Source: Fomitopsis serialis
Lineage: Eukaryota > Basidiomycota > Agaricomycetes > Polyporales > Fomitopsidaceae
Length of the DNA stretch: 64,000 nucleotides
Direction of reading: 5' to 3'
NCBI RefSeq assembly: GCF_022376445.1
Contig: NW_025955067.1
Span: 62,001-126,000, forward strand
Part shown: in pieces, positions 1 through 10,139 of the stretch
Layout: every line of letters starts with the position of its first letter
How positions within the stretch are numbered: the first letter of the stretch is position 1
Made by a program: the position numbers and the translations under genes
Notes under the pieces: generated by a model
The model's input: only the letters and a program-made list of their open reading frames with translations
Databases searched by the model: none
Told to the model about the DNA's origin: nothing

Positions 1-1973
1 GGCAAAGTATCGCCCTGGGCATATCCTATTATATGCTGAGTTTCGAATAACAGCGGGGGAAGGACGCCTGAAGCGTACCTCCGCCCGAAGCCGAACACCA
101 ACTTCTTCGGATCTTTGAGGTCAGCATCTGCGTCGGCATCGATCTCGAGGAATCGCTCTGGCCTGAAGACGTCTGGTTCTGGGTACACCTCGGGATCCCG
201 GAAGATCGCCCTGGATTACATATGTCAAAAAGGCAGAACAAAATAGGTCGTTGACATACCACAGGTTTGTTATCACTGTCGAACCTTTGGGTATGTAGTA
301 GCCACGGTACACGTCGTCTTCCGCCACCTGGTGTGGAGCCGCTGAGAACAAGGGTCAGTGACCATCAAACAGTGGAAAGCTATTGTTGATCGTTACACGT
401 AGTCACTGCCGGACACCACCTGCAACGTGTGTATTGGATCAGTGCACCGGTCGTTGATACACGAGGCGTTTTGTCCTTACCGATATACCTCTCTGATGAT
501 GCACTCGAGATATGGTAGCGATGCTCTGTCACCGAAATCTGGTAATCTTGCATCTCCAACTACACGATCGACTTCTTCCCGTGCTTTCCTGAAGACGTCG
601 GGATGCTGAACCGCCACGAGTATGAACACGATCATGCTTGTCAAGGACTTCACGCTAGCAGTATGAGCATCGCACGTCATTCCAAAGGGCATGTATGTGC
701 TTACCGTGTCGGTACCCGCTTAGTACCAGAACAACGTTCAGATCGGCCGATGGACATGAAGATGGAGAGGAGCTTACCCGCATACAATGTTCCTGCAGCA
801 CCTTTGATGTCTCGTTCGTCCTCCGCCGTCAGTACTCCCTTTCTGGAACATTCCTCTATCAAGGCCGTCGTGAACGAGGACTTCGCGCTGCCGGTCGCCT
901 ATATTGTGAATCAGCTGCAATCCATACTTTCATTCTATATTAACACTCGCCATATCGTCCTTGACTGCTTGGTACGGTATGTCCTCCATATCCCCGACAG
1001 CTTTCCGTGCTTTCGCTGTAGCACGCTTGAAGCTCATGCCAGGAATCCATGCGGGCACGTATTTCACTGGACACTGATACTGAGCTTCTACCGGCTGGGG
1101 TCTATCGATCGCTTACGAATTGGCAGGAAGTCAACTGGAGCCGATCCAGTTCCACTCCCAACAAGACATCCTCTAATCCCATCTTCCGTCAACTTGATTA
1201 AGTGATCGCCGTCCAAAGACGTGACTGTATGTCCATAGCCAATCTCGAGAACTATTCCCGCAGCGTATCTGTTCAGACGTTAGAGATCAGTGAGCTTCAA
1301 ATATTCATAGTCTCGCTGACCGCTTCAACTGATGCACGAAGTCTTCTGGGTTCCCCAGGAGATCGAACAGGAGGCGGCGCACTTCACGGCACTGGAGAGG
1401 GTGATACCCATCCGCGGACGCCCTGACGACGAACGCTCGCTGATACCACTTCCTTATGCGTCGCCAGGTGTCATTGTATTGCATAAACACGAGGTTTCCC
1501 GTCCACCCGATCCTATAGTAGCGAGATATCCCGGTGATTCAACGAGTGAGTAAGTGTAACGCATGCCAAGGAAGTCCAACACACGTACAGCTCGACGAAG
1601 TACACTAGACGCGGCCGATTTGAGTATATCGCCCCGCGTTTTTCGATGAGATCGAATGCAGCCTTGGCGGAGCTGAGGATGATGATGGGTTGGGTGAAAA
1701 TCTCGGCGTAGACGATGTCACCTATGGTTACCATTCTCTTAGTCATTATTGAAAGGCACACGTACTAGGCGTACGCACCGTGTTGAGCCGCCCAATCCAT
1801 GAATGTTAAGTGTTGGTCGATCCCAGGCAATTGATGCACATTACCGAGGAACGGGAGGCGCGGGGACCCGGAGGTAGATCACTGCGCTTTCGTATTTGCC
1901 TGAGAAGATACAGAAGGATTGTGACCACGAGATACAGCCAAGCGACCGAGGCGAAGTTCACTGAGATGGACAT
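1..1973 (-). CDS. P450-1, cytochrome P450 monooxygenase (3' end outside window, one frameshift)
   Basis: Haem-thiolate monooxygenase, presumably ER-anchored and oxidising a terpenoid (inference from context). The minus-strand start is at 1973, with an N-terminal hydrophobic segment followed by a proline hinge; exon 1 is 1779-1973. Later exons carry the substrate-recognition region (about 1305-1490), a 14-nt exon at 705-718 coding the I-helix AGTDT, the ExxR exon (EVYR, 477-650), the PERF exon (about 70-215) and the haem motif ICPGRYFA. The Cys codon is at 19-21 and the gene is cut three residues after CPGRY. Exon 1 is 195 nt against 196 nt in its close paralogue P450-3: one base is missing in the PPGPP hinge near 1858-1868, throwing the frame. 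The rest reads cleanly, so this is either a very young pseudogene or a homopolymer-C error. It is closest to P450-3 and P450-7. The CYP family number cannot be assigned by eye. Confidence 0.88.
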
Positions 1974-2394
1974 ACTGGAAGGTAAAAGTTGCAGGAGTCC
2001 GAGTCAAGGTGGACTTTCTGTAAGCGATGCGAGCCGTAATGGAGCGTGCAATGTACCATGACCTAGTTGTTGCTTCTGAGATGCATACATCGTTTGCAAT
2101 TGAACGGTGTCTCTCATTGGTTTCTCACTCCATGTTCAGTAAACGCCGATGACGTCCCTGAAATGATCCCGTAAGTCGGTGCCGCTCAAAGGGGAGCAAT
2201 TGAATTTAACTTACTAGCGTTGACGAAGTCGAGTTTTATTGAATGTACCGTGAACACGGTCACGGTGCCGCCCAACGGCAGGCGCCGATCTAGCGGAGTC
2301 TAGCCATAGCGAAGCACCACGTATGTCAGCTATCCTATCCGAGATTCGAGGGGGAAAGTACAGCTCACACCTAAGCTTCCCGTGACTCCATGAT
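1974..2394. other. 5' flank of P450-1, partly shared with P450-3 and P450-7
   Basis: No gene is seen. About 1974-2160 resembles the upstream DNA of P450-3 (12,440 onward) and P450-7 (28,130 onward), including a stretch that reads on the minus strand like the ends of the relic described there. Conservation is weaker than between the other two copies. Confidence 0.5.
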
Positions 2395-2490
2395 CCCGGC
2401 AGGATGCATGGGACACGCGCGCGAAATCACAACTCACGGTGCTTCGCCCGGCGCTTTCTCGGGCCTATCGTACCTTCGAAGTTTGCCTCC
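2395..2490 (-). repeat. Duplicate of the P450-6 promoter region
   Basis: This stretch matches the DNA immediately upstream of P450-6 at about 25,629-25,710, sharing GGCGCTTTCTCGGGC and TATCGTACCTTCGAAG in the same order and orientation. No P450-6-like coding sequence sits next to it here. It is best read as a promoter fragment left behind by duplication and deletion. Confidence 0.7.
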
Positions 2491-4012
2491 CGTATATATT
2501 ATTCTCTTTGCGTCTCGACGACGGACTCAAAGCCGAGCCACTTTCAGACGTTCACGAGCACGCCGTTTGGGTAGTCTCCCCTAGGCAGATCCTAAAGAAG
2601 ACCTGATCTTTGTGTAATGGCACTTTTCCCCTACCGGCCGGGCATAGACTCGCTCCAGGCCCACAGACCCACTCTACGCCCACGATGGAGGGCCAAATTT
2701 GACGGCTGCACCAGTGCTCGATGTGCCTCCTTTGGTGGCCCCCCGCGTCCCGCATTATGACGGCGTCGATGACAGAATCGGCACCGCAGAGCGTGGCGGA
2801 TGAGTGGACGTGCACCGAACCTGCCTATAGCTAGCCTTCGTTCGCTAGAATAGACCGCGATCTACTCGCGGTTCATTGCGCCATCCTGACACCCGTCTCA
2901 CGGAACAAACGGTCCCAGACGGGTGCGTAGCGGTCTACAGTGCGCAGCGGAGAGAAGCCAAACCGACCAACGCACCATAGGCTGTGGTTTAGCATCTCGG
3001 TGGCGTAGGCGACGTGTACGTCTTGGAGTTTGACCGCGACACCCAGTGGATCGATGCCGTTCAAGGAAGTACGGAGTGACATCGCTCATGGTTGCAAGCT
3101 ATGCGCAGAGACACGGTGAATGTCGCGCATGTCGACGCGTACGGTAGATCGCCCACGAGACGTGCAAGTGCGAGGCCCGTCCCTGCATCGGTCTCTGGGC
3201 AACACGTATACTGATTTTCCAGTCAGAGCGTGAGGCGCGCGATAGCTAGTCGTTTATATGCGGTTCGATTGACTGGAAGGGTTGTGTGTACGCAAGTCCA
3301 AGCGCGACCCGGTGGCCGCAAAGCGCCGGAAGATACCGACGCATCTCCCACGATCGCGGCTGCTCCTGGGCCGTTCATATTCAGAATCACTACTCTCGTT
3401 CGTTTCTTTCGCGAAGACGGACATACACAGTTGCTACGCGTGCTCAGAAGGCGAGCTCAGATGCAAGGTAAGCTTGATGTTCAAACCGCATGCTTCAGAA
3501 TTGTCTGTGGATTGACCGCATGTAGTCTCAGACTCCGTCATGCGAGCACGCCGGGTATATGTAACTGACCGTGCGCAAGCTCCAGTTGGCTATGCGGGTG
3601 CCAGCATAAGCTGGTCCTCCCTTCTTGGATGATCGATGCCGGTGAACCGGTGAACTTTGAAGCTTTGAAGCCCGCCATCCGTATTGAAACCCGCCCCCGC
3701 GACAATTCGAAATGCAGTGCATGTCGTACCGGCGAAAGTATCAGCATGTGTATCCTGATTGAACGACGCACTACGAGACCAAAAGCGGGGTATGACCGTA
3801 ATCCTCTGCTAGTTGCGTTGAACTGATCATCCGTGTCATCCTACGTAGCCAGTTTGTCAAGTTTTTTCCTGACCGTATGGCCACCCGCGAAGTCAGCACT
3901 ATGCATGCTTACGCCGTAGTGTGAGTATCGTATCTTCCTGTCACAAGCCGACCGATTCTATATAGCTTATATTTAATGACTTACTTACACATCCAGGAGC
4001 AGCCTATACAGG
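2491..4012. other. Intergenic, nothing recognised
   Basis: Several open frames of 60-110 codons exist, for example on the plus strand at 3230-3568 and the minus strand at 2552-2815. None shows a recognisable domain, plausible splice structure or match to other sequence in the window. Confidence 0.5.
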
Positions 4013-4085
4013 CCTCTCGCCGCGCGCCGCAGCCGCGAGTCTGATAGGCAGTATCGCTACATCGGTGACAGCCTGTAAGAATTGA
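4013..4085 (+). pseudogene. 3' relic of a gamma-group P450
   Basis: The plus strand reads SPRAAAASLIGSIATSVTAC followed by Lys-Asn and a stop. This aligns with the C-terminus of P450-4 ([19 protein letters not shown], ending at 21,063). The DNA that follows, up to P450-2, also resembles the P450-4/P450-5 intergenic region. The rest of this P450 is missing, with the break at about 4013. It is the remnant of a convergent gamma/beta pair of which P450-2 is the surviving partner. Confidence 0.8.
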
Positions 4086-4322
4086 GACTGTACGTTCGCA
4101 ACGGTGCCTGCTACTAGAGCCTGGAGACACAGTATGCCAGTGTCGACAGTGCTGCCTGAGTGTTGCTGTTCATGCATTTGATATATATTTCCATGTTTTC
4201 GTTCCAAATAGGTCCGGGAAACAATGGAGATACGAGACATGACACGTACCATTGCGAATGAGTGCGAGAGAACGCGAACAGGTGGTGCTCATGTTCCTGA
4301 ACGGGACTATCTCGACCGTCGT

Positions 4323-6543
4323 TCAAGTCTGTGTTGACTGTTCGTTTGTGATGAGTTCTACGGCCTGCGCGGATCGTGGTCTGATAGCACATTTGAACTT
4401 GTGCGGATGACTGGGTGAACACATCAGCTACGCGCTTTCTGACATAGGGAAAGTGTCGTACTTGATGATACCGGATGAGAACGTCCCCGGCGGCGTGATC
4501 TCATTGCCCATAGCGTCACGAGCCTTGCCAAGGTCGAATGTTGCTACGATGTTAGTCATCGCCTGCCAAATCCCGGTTTCTGCGAAGCGGCGACCTGGAC
4601 ATATGCTGCAAAGCAGCGGGCGCACCTTGATTAGTTTATCAAAGCACAGAATTCAAGACGTCACTTACCGCCGACCGAAACCGAAGACAATGTTCCGTGG
4701 GTCCTCCTGATTTTCATAACGCCCATTGAAGCGGTCTGGACAGAAGGCTTCCGGGTCGGGATAGGTGTCGGGATCATGCAGCATAAACCTTAACAGCACC
4801 TTGTCAACGAGTGCTACCAGAAAGGTTTAAACCACGTTCACCATAGATTCGGCATGACCACTGTCCCCTTCGGTATCCAGCGCCCACGATACTCATCGTC
4901 TTCGCATAATACATGAGGCACACCTGTGAAATCAGTTCGGTGACAACTAGTCGGTGAGGCCCGGAGCATAAGTACCTAATGGTATAGGGCAGGAGAACCT
5001 ATGTCGCTGCAGTGAAATGATGTACTACTAGCCAATGACACAACTGTCACGTACCGGTACGTCTCCTTGAGGATGCATTCAAGGTACGGTAGCGCATCCT
5101 TGTCGCTGACAGTCGGGAGCCTCGCGCCGCCGATGATGCTGTCCATTTCTTCTTGCGCCTTGGCGTAGACGTCCGGGTACAAAATCATGACAAGTATGAA
5201 GACCACGAGCACAGTCTGTGTCTAGTTTGAGGATAAGCTGATGCAGTTGAATGGTATGTGGTGAATGCTACCGTGTCTGTTCCGGCTGTGGGGAAGTCGC
5301 CGCCATGAAGCGGGTTCTGCTCGAGTTGTTCGGATGAAACTCACCTGCGTACAACGTGAGACCGAACATCGTGATCTCTGGCTTTTCCGTCTCCAGAGTA
5401 CCCTTCAATGCAGACTCCTTGATCAATGATGATATCACGGGGGTTCCAATGTTGCCTTTGGTCTTCGATTACTCGGTTTGGTGAGACATGCAGCGTCATG
5501 GGATCCCGTGTATGCTTACCAGATTGCTCTCTGCCAAGTCGTAGGTTCGTTGCGCAGCATCTCTCACGGTTCTCTTGATCCACACGGCTTTCCGCTTGAA
5601 TCCTGCACCAGGAAACCAGGTCGGGAGGTATCTCACTGACAGAATGCGATATCAGGAGCTGCGAATGAAGCGACGAAGCGATCAGCACTGGAGCACACTC
5701 ACGAGACGGGATGAAGTCCACAGGGGTTGTTCCAGGAGCCGAGAGGTGCATCGTCTCCTCCACTGCCTTCTCGATGACATGCAGGTATTCATCGTCTGGC
5801 GATGTTACTGTGTGCCCGTAAAGAGACTGAAGCATAGAGGAGGCGTAGTACCTATGCCATCTGTTTATGAAAAGGCTCGGTAACACAACGAACATCGGAA
5901 GCTCACCGATAGATATGGGCCCCAAAGTCCTCCGGGTCATTTAGCAATCCCATTAGTAAAGCAATCGCCTCGCGCCTCTGCATGTCGGCAAACGCGGCGA
6001 GGGAAGATCTGGAAAGGAAAGGCATATGCGTCCATCGTCGATGCTTGCGAACCTCCTCATTGTATGGCATTAATCCGAGATTGTGTTCCCATCCCAGCCT
6101 AATACATCGGAAGTCCGAGTCATCCATACAATGTGTGAGATAAGTGACAGTCGATGCACTCACAGGTCTATCATCATGACCGAATACGGTCTATCCGAGT
6201 ATATTGCACTCCGCTTGTCCAGCAGATCTCGTGCAGCGGCCGCAGAATTGATGACCAAGACGGGTGTGTTGAATAACTTTAAGAAAATCATGTCCCCTAG
6301 TGCAGCGCAGTCAGTCACAACCCCGCAGTGTAAGCATCTCGGAACGCTCGTACCATACTTCTTCCCCCATTGCGCGAATCTCTTCTCCGGGAAATTTAGA
6401 GTCATCTGCGGGATATTTCCCAGAATAGGAAATGGACGAGGGCCTGGTGGTAGACGTCGACACAGTTGGCGCCAATGTAGTGCATAGTAGGCGATGGTGA
6501 CGAGGACCGCGAACGCAACTTGGATGCCGAGTGATAGAGTCAT
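4323..6543 (-). CDS. P450-2, cytochrome P450 monooxygenase (beta group)
   Basis: Full-length microsomal P450 that appears intact. The start at 6543 gives MTLSLGIQVAF, a membrane anchor, then [13 protein letters not shown]. The following exons are readable: [18 protein letters not shown] (about 6160-6290), RLGWEHNLGLMPYNEE (about 5920-6100), YGHTVTSPDDEY (about 5700-5830), [12 protein letters not shown] (about 5520-5640), a 14-nt exon at 5272-5285 giving AGTDT, ETYR of the ExxR motif (about 5050), PDRFNG plus FGFGRR (4680-4800) and ICPGRRFAE (about 4600). An apparent stop after the haem exon lies inside the last intron; the final exon ends HPHKFKCAIRPRS...STQT. P450-5 and P450-12 are its closest relatives, similar even in introns. 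Its 3' end faces the P450 relic at 4013-4085. Substrate is unknown; sesquiterpene oxidation is inferred from the cluster. Confidence 0.92.
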
Positions 6544-7950
6544 AGTTGAAGAGGTTTTGGATCCGGTCCAGTAGCTGGGACCAGCGGGGCTGATACGTAC
6601 GCTCAGCCTGTCCGTGTACTCCTTTTCAGCTTGTGGCGATACCATGACATGCCTTCTGCTGTATATTCACACTCCCCGCTCAAGCGCAAACCAATGAATG
6701 ATCTTCTGTAGACGATGTCTGGAGTGAGGGCGCCATGTCAGAACCTTGTTTTCTCTACATCGGAGATTCTGGCAGCGCTGGAACATTCTATTATCGGTGT
6801 ATATACTATCGGTGTATATACATACCTCACAAAGCCTGAGCATCGTGGCTATTGAGCAGCACGCATATCGACCCATTCTTGTGCTTGCTCCCACAAGGTG
6901 GTCCGGACTGAGCGAACCACGTATGTGTCTCTTGACCTGGTGGCAGATCATCTCAACCAAACGCCGCATGCCACAGACGAGGTCATTCTCCGCGACGAAT
7001 GAAGGTACCGGTGTGTCGGCTTACCTGGCGACAATTGAATCACCAATTCTTAGTTCCGGGCCATCAGTGACGGAATCCGTAGCATCTCCGACGGTGGAAC
7101 ACACGCACTAGAAGTCTGCTGTACCGAGACTGAGGATCTTTTCATATGCAAGCAAAGTTGCAATTGCCCCGCAATCGCCCTCCGGGAACTCGGTCGGGTT
7201 AGGGAACTGAACCCGGTTAGTGGCCCTAAGCAGTGAAGTCATCGTCTGCGTCTTGTAGTAAGTACACCCGTCAATAGCTGTAATCTAAACGAATACAGAG
7301 ACGTACCTTCCGTCCTAAAAGTCCTAGCCGTTCAACCTGAGCATTGCATCGGGTGGCCGACTGGGGTGCACGCCCGAGATCCCAACCCGATATAGATGAG
7401 CCCGACGCGCCCCGCCCGCCATGTGCTGACTAATCTCATCAAGTACTTACTGTGGTTGACCGACTTCTACGCGACTAGATTCCCTGTTTTCTACTGCGAA
7501 GGGCTGCAACAGTAGAAGTGACGCACAGCTGCTTCTACAATTCTGGTAAATCTGGTCATCACCCGTCTCATGCACCGGTGCGTAATAGGACAAGATCCGG
7601 ATAACTTATGCAGACGTTCACCCGGATACCGCATTGCAGCGGTAGTATGTCCAGGAACGAGTGCCACGCCTCCAGCGCGCCACGGATGCACTACTTAGCG
7701 TCAATGGGTTCCCGAGTCGCCCCCGCTCGCGATCGCGCTGCGCGTCCGAGAGGCTGGCAGCGTGCGCGCAAATCGGCAGCACTAGCTCCCGGCGTGAGCA
7801 AGACATTCCGACCGCGGTCGTGTTGGCGGATTCGGTATGTCTCTATGACGATGTATCGACACTGCGTACGTCACTGAACCACAGCACATAGAGCAGACGA
7901 GTCTGCGTCAGTGCAAGCAATCACTCCCATTCGACCAGCCCGAGCAAGAG
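6544..7950. other. Intergenic, with relics shared with the P450-5 upstream region
   Basis: No complete gene. A segment near 6970-7030 (GAGGTCATTCTCCGCGA) is repeated near 24,005-24,050 upstream of P450-5. In both places the minus strand ends an open stretch at a plausible splice donor. Two copies of TATCGGTGTATATAC lie near 6793-6825. The last part presumably holds the terpene synthase promoter; no clear box is called. Confidence 0.5.
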
Positions 7951-9278
7951 ATGGCCTTCGCAACTTCCTATCACCTCCCCGATACCATGAACTCTTGGCC
8001 GTGGCCTCGCAGCATCCACCCGGATGCCGAGGAGGTCATAGCTGCGTCCGCAGAATGGCTCCGCTCCTTCCATGCTTTCAAAGAGGAGTCTCAGCGAGCC
8101 TTTGACAAGTATGACGTTGGTGAGTGGCTCGACTCGGATGCTTGTTTGAAACAATCCAAGGACTTACCAACTCTTCGTATAGCACTCATCGCTGCCCTGG
8201 TCTACCCGTTTTCGAACAAAGGTGCTCGGCTATGCATGTCATATTGAGTCACAGACTGAGTGTTGCCGTGTCGCCAGAGATTCTGAGAATTGCTTGCGAC
8301 TTATTCAATTTGTTCTTCGTATTCGACCTTTATACCGACGCGGAGGACGCGGAAGGCTGTCGCAAGATGGCCGATGCAGTCGTAGATGCGCTGCACAATC
8401 CACGTAGACTGCGCCCAGACGGCGAAGCAGTCCTAGGAGAGATTACACGCCGGTAAGTCCGATGAATCCTTTTCTATTAGTCGAGCTCACAATCAGACCT
8501 GCAGATTCTGGGCGCACGCGATCGATAGCGGGGCAGTTGGGCGCACCGCTCAGCGCCGTTTCATTGACTACTTCACGGCCTACGTCGACTCTGTCGTCGA
8601 TGAGGCGGCTGACCGCGACCAGGACGTGTACCGGTCCCTCGATAGCTACTTTGAGATCCGCCGGGAGACGGTCGGGTTTCGTCCCTTGTATGCGCTCATG
8701 TTGCAAGAGCTCCCCGACGAGGTTGCCTACCACCCCGCGATGGTCGAGATGAGCGTATGCGCCACAGATATGGTGATTATCGACAATGTAAGTGCCCCAT
8801 TATATGCCTGCGGACTACGAGACTTGACCTCGTTGACGTTCACGTCCATCTCGCTGTCCAGGACATCATATCTTACAATGTGGAGCAGAGCGTCGGCGAC
8901 GTCCGGCACAACCTCGTCACGGTCACCATGCTCGAGCGCAAACTCGACATCGACGACGCTGTCGCGCTGCTTTTCGGGCAACACGTCGCTCTACAGGAAA
9001 GATTCCAGAAGGCCTACCATGGTTTTGAGCCGCACTGGGATCCCGCCACGAACGAGCAGCTCGGAGAGGCGCTGCGCGATCTCGCGAACTTGCCGCGGGG
9101 TGCATACTGCTGGCACTTCGAGGGAGGCAGGTATTTCGGAACGAAGGGCACGGAGATTGGGGTCTCGCGCCGCGTGCAGCTCTTGCCACCGCTGCTCAAT
9201 GGAGATCGGAGGCAAGATAATATCGCGATTCCTGTCATAGACGAAATGTGGGGTACTACACCGCAGCTCGCTGCGTAG
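7951..9278 (+). CDS. Sesquiterpene synthase (class I terpene cyclase)
   Basis: Cyclises a prenyl diphosphate, presumably farnesyl diphosphate, to a sesquiterpene in the cytosol; this is the scaffold-forming enzyme of the cluster. Five exons splice cleanly (7951-8119, 8183-8221, 8278-8452, 8505-8787, 8862-9278) to about 360 residues, normal to slightly long for the family. The N-terminus has the basidiomycete-like [10 protein letters not shown]. Visible catalytic features: the Asp-rich motif as [12 protein letters not shown] (D86, D90), the NSE motif N222-D-I-I-S226-Y-N-V-E230, and the C-terminal R312-Y313 pair that contacts diphosphate, preceded by W306. The second Asp-rich position is Leu rather than the common Asp/Glu/Asn. 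The family is that of trichodiene-synthase-fold basidiomycete cyclases; the product cannot be read from sequence. There are no frameshifts. P450-2 and P450-3 flank it. Confidence 0.93.
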
Positions 9279-9574
9279 TCTCATGGAGTGCGTCTGATGT
9301 AGTTCTCCTATTCGCCTCGTCTCAATCAGAGCTCTTGGATAGAATGGCTTCCGTGAATATACTGTCGTGACATTGATCAGTCTCGGAAGTGCAGGACATT
9401 CGCGCTAAGTTGTCAACGTTAACTCGCCGCATGAATGTCTAGAGAGGCCTCAGGCATTCCGACCGGGCGTTGTACAAGGTTCGAATGGGTTTCTGCAACG
9501 GTGCAACCGAGACCGACGAGTGATGATGTCCATCGCGCGCAACCTCCATGGGCTCTGTGCGTGCGGAACGTAGA

Positions 9575-9843
9575 GGTCAAGCATCGTGAGGTCCAGCGGG
9601 GCCTACTAAGTTATCTGGATGCTTTCCGCGATATGCGCCTTACGCGGGGTGGGTGACTCATGGTATTGTGTTGCTGATAGGTATGCCGCTGCGCTGATGC
9701 TCGGCGTCGGATACTATTATTCGCCCTGTACGATGGACGATGAATTCGTCAGGGTGTCCGAGGAGGCCGTACATCTCGCCCTCGACGACGGCGGGCCGGG
9801 GTCCGCTCTCGTCGACTTCCCCGCTCGTGAGTTCCATACATGA
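9575..9843 (+). pseudogene. Two-exon relic of an alpha-group P450
   Basis: The plus strand reads REVQRGLLSYLDAFRDMRL, equivalent to [19 protein letters not shown] of P450-11, then an intron-like gap. It continues RYAAALMLGVGYYYSPCTMD, DDEFVRVSEEAV and SALVDFPAR before a GTGAGT donor, matching the exon that in intact copies reads [11 protein letters not shown]...DFFP. The YGH triplet has become YYY and one Phe is lost. No anchor, ExxR or haem exon is nearby. It is a dead fragment of a P450 that lay between the terpene synthase and P450-3 on the opposite strand to P450-3. Confidence 0.75.
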
Positions 9844-10139
9844 GCCGGCATCTATGCTGGCCACTCGGACTTGTGATACGAGGCGTGAAGAGCTGACACA
9901 CCGAGTCTCGGACACCAGGTCAAGTTCTATCGTGTCTATCCGGGTGTTCCGAAGTTCTAGTTCCTCGGCCATACGGGGAGAGATCCAGGTGTGGTGAATG
10001 TTCGCAGCACTCGCATCGTCATCCCCCAACCCCCCAACGGGCCCCACCCCGGGTGAGCAAGTAACGTACGGGACATGCATGGGCATTCGATGTTACATTC
10101 CTCCAATCTCGTACACGGTACTTGCGACGAACAGCCGGC

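Noticed and set aside
4428..4625. Apparent early stop after the haem exon of P450-2 (and P450-5)
   Set aside because: The stop lies within the last intron. P450-12 has the same GTACGA donor and CTCAG acceptor, and the spliced tail matches.
5341..5940. 199-codon minus ORF as a separate gene
   Set aside because: It strings together P450-2 exons and introns; the correct P450 frame runs in and out of it.
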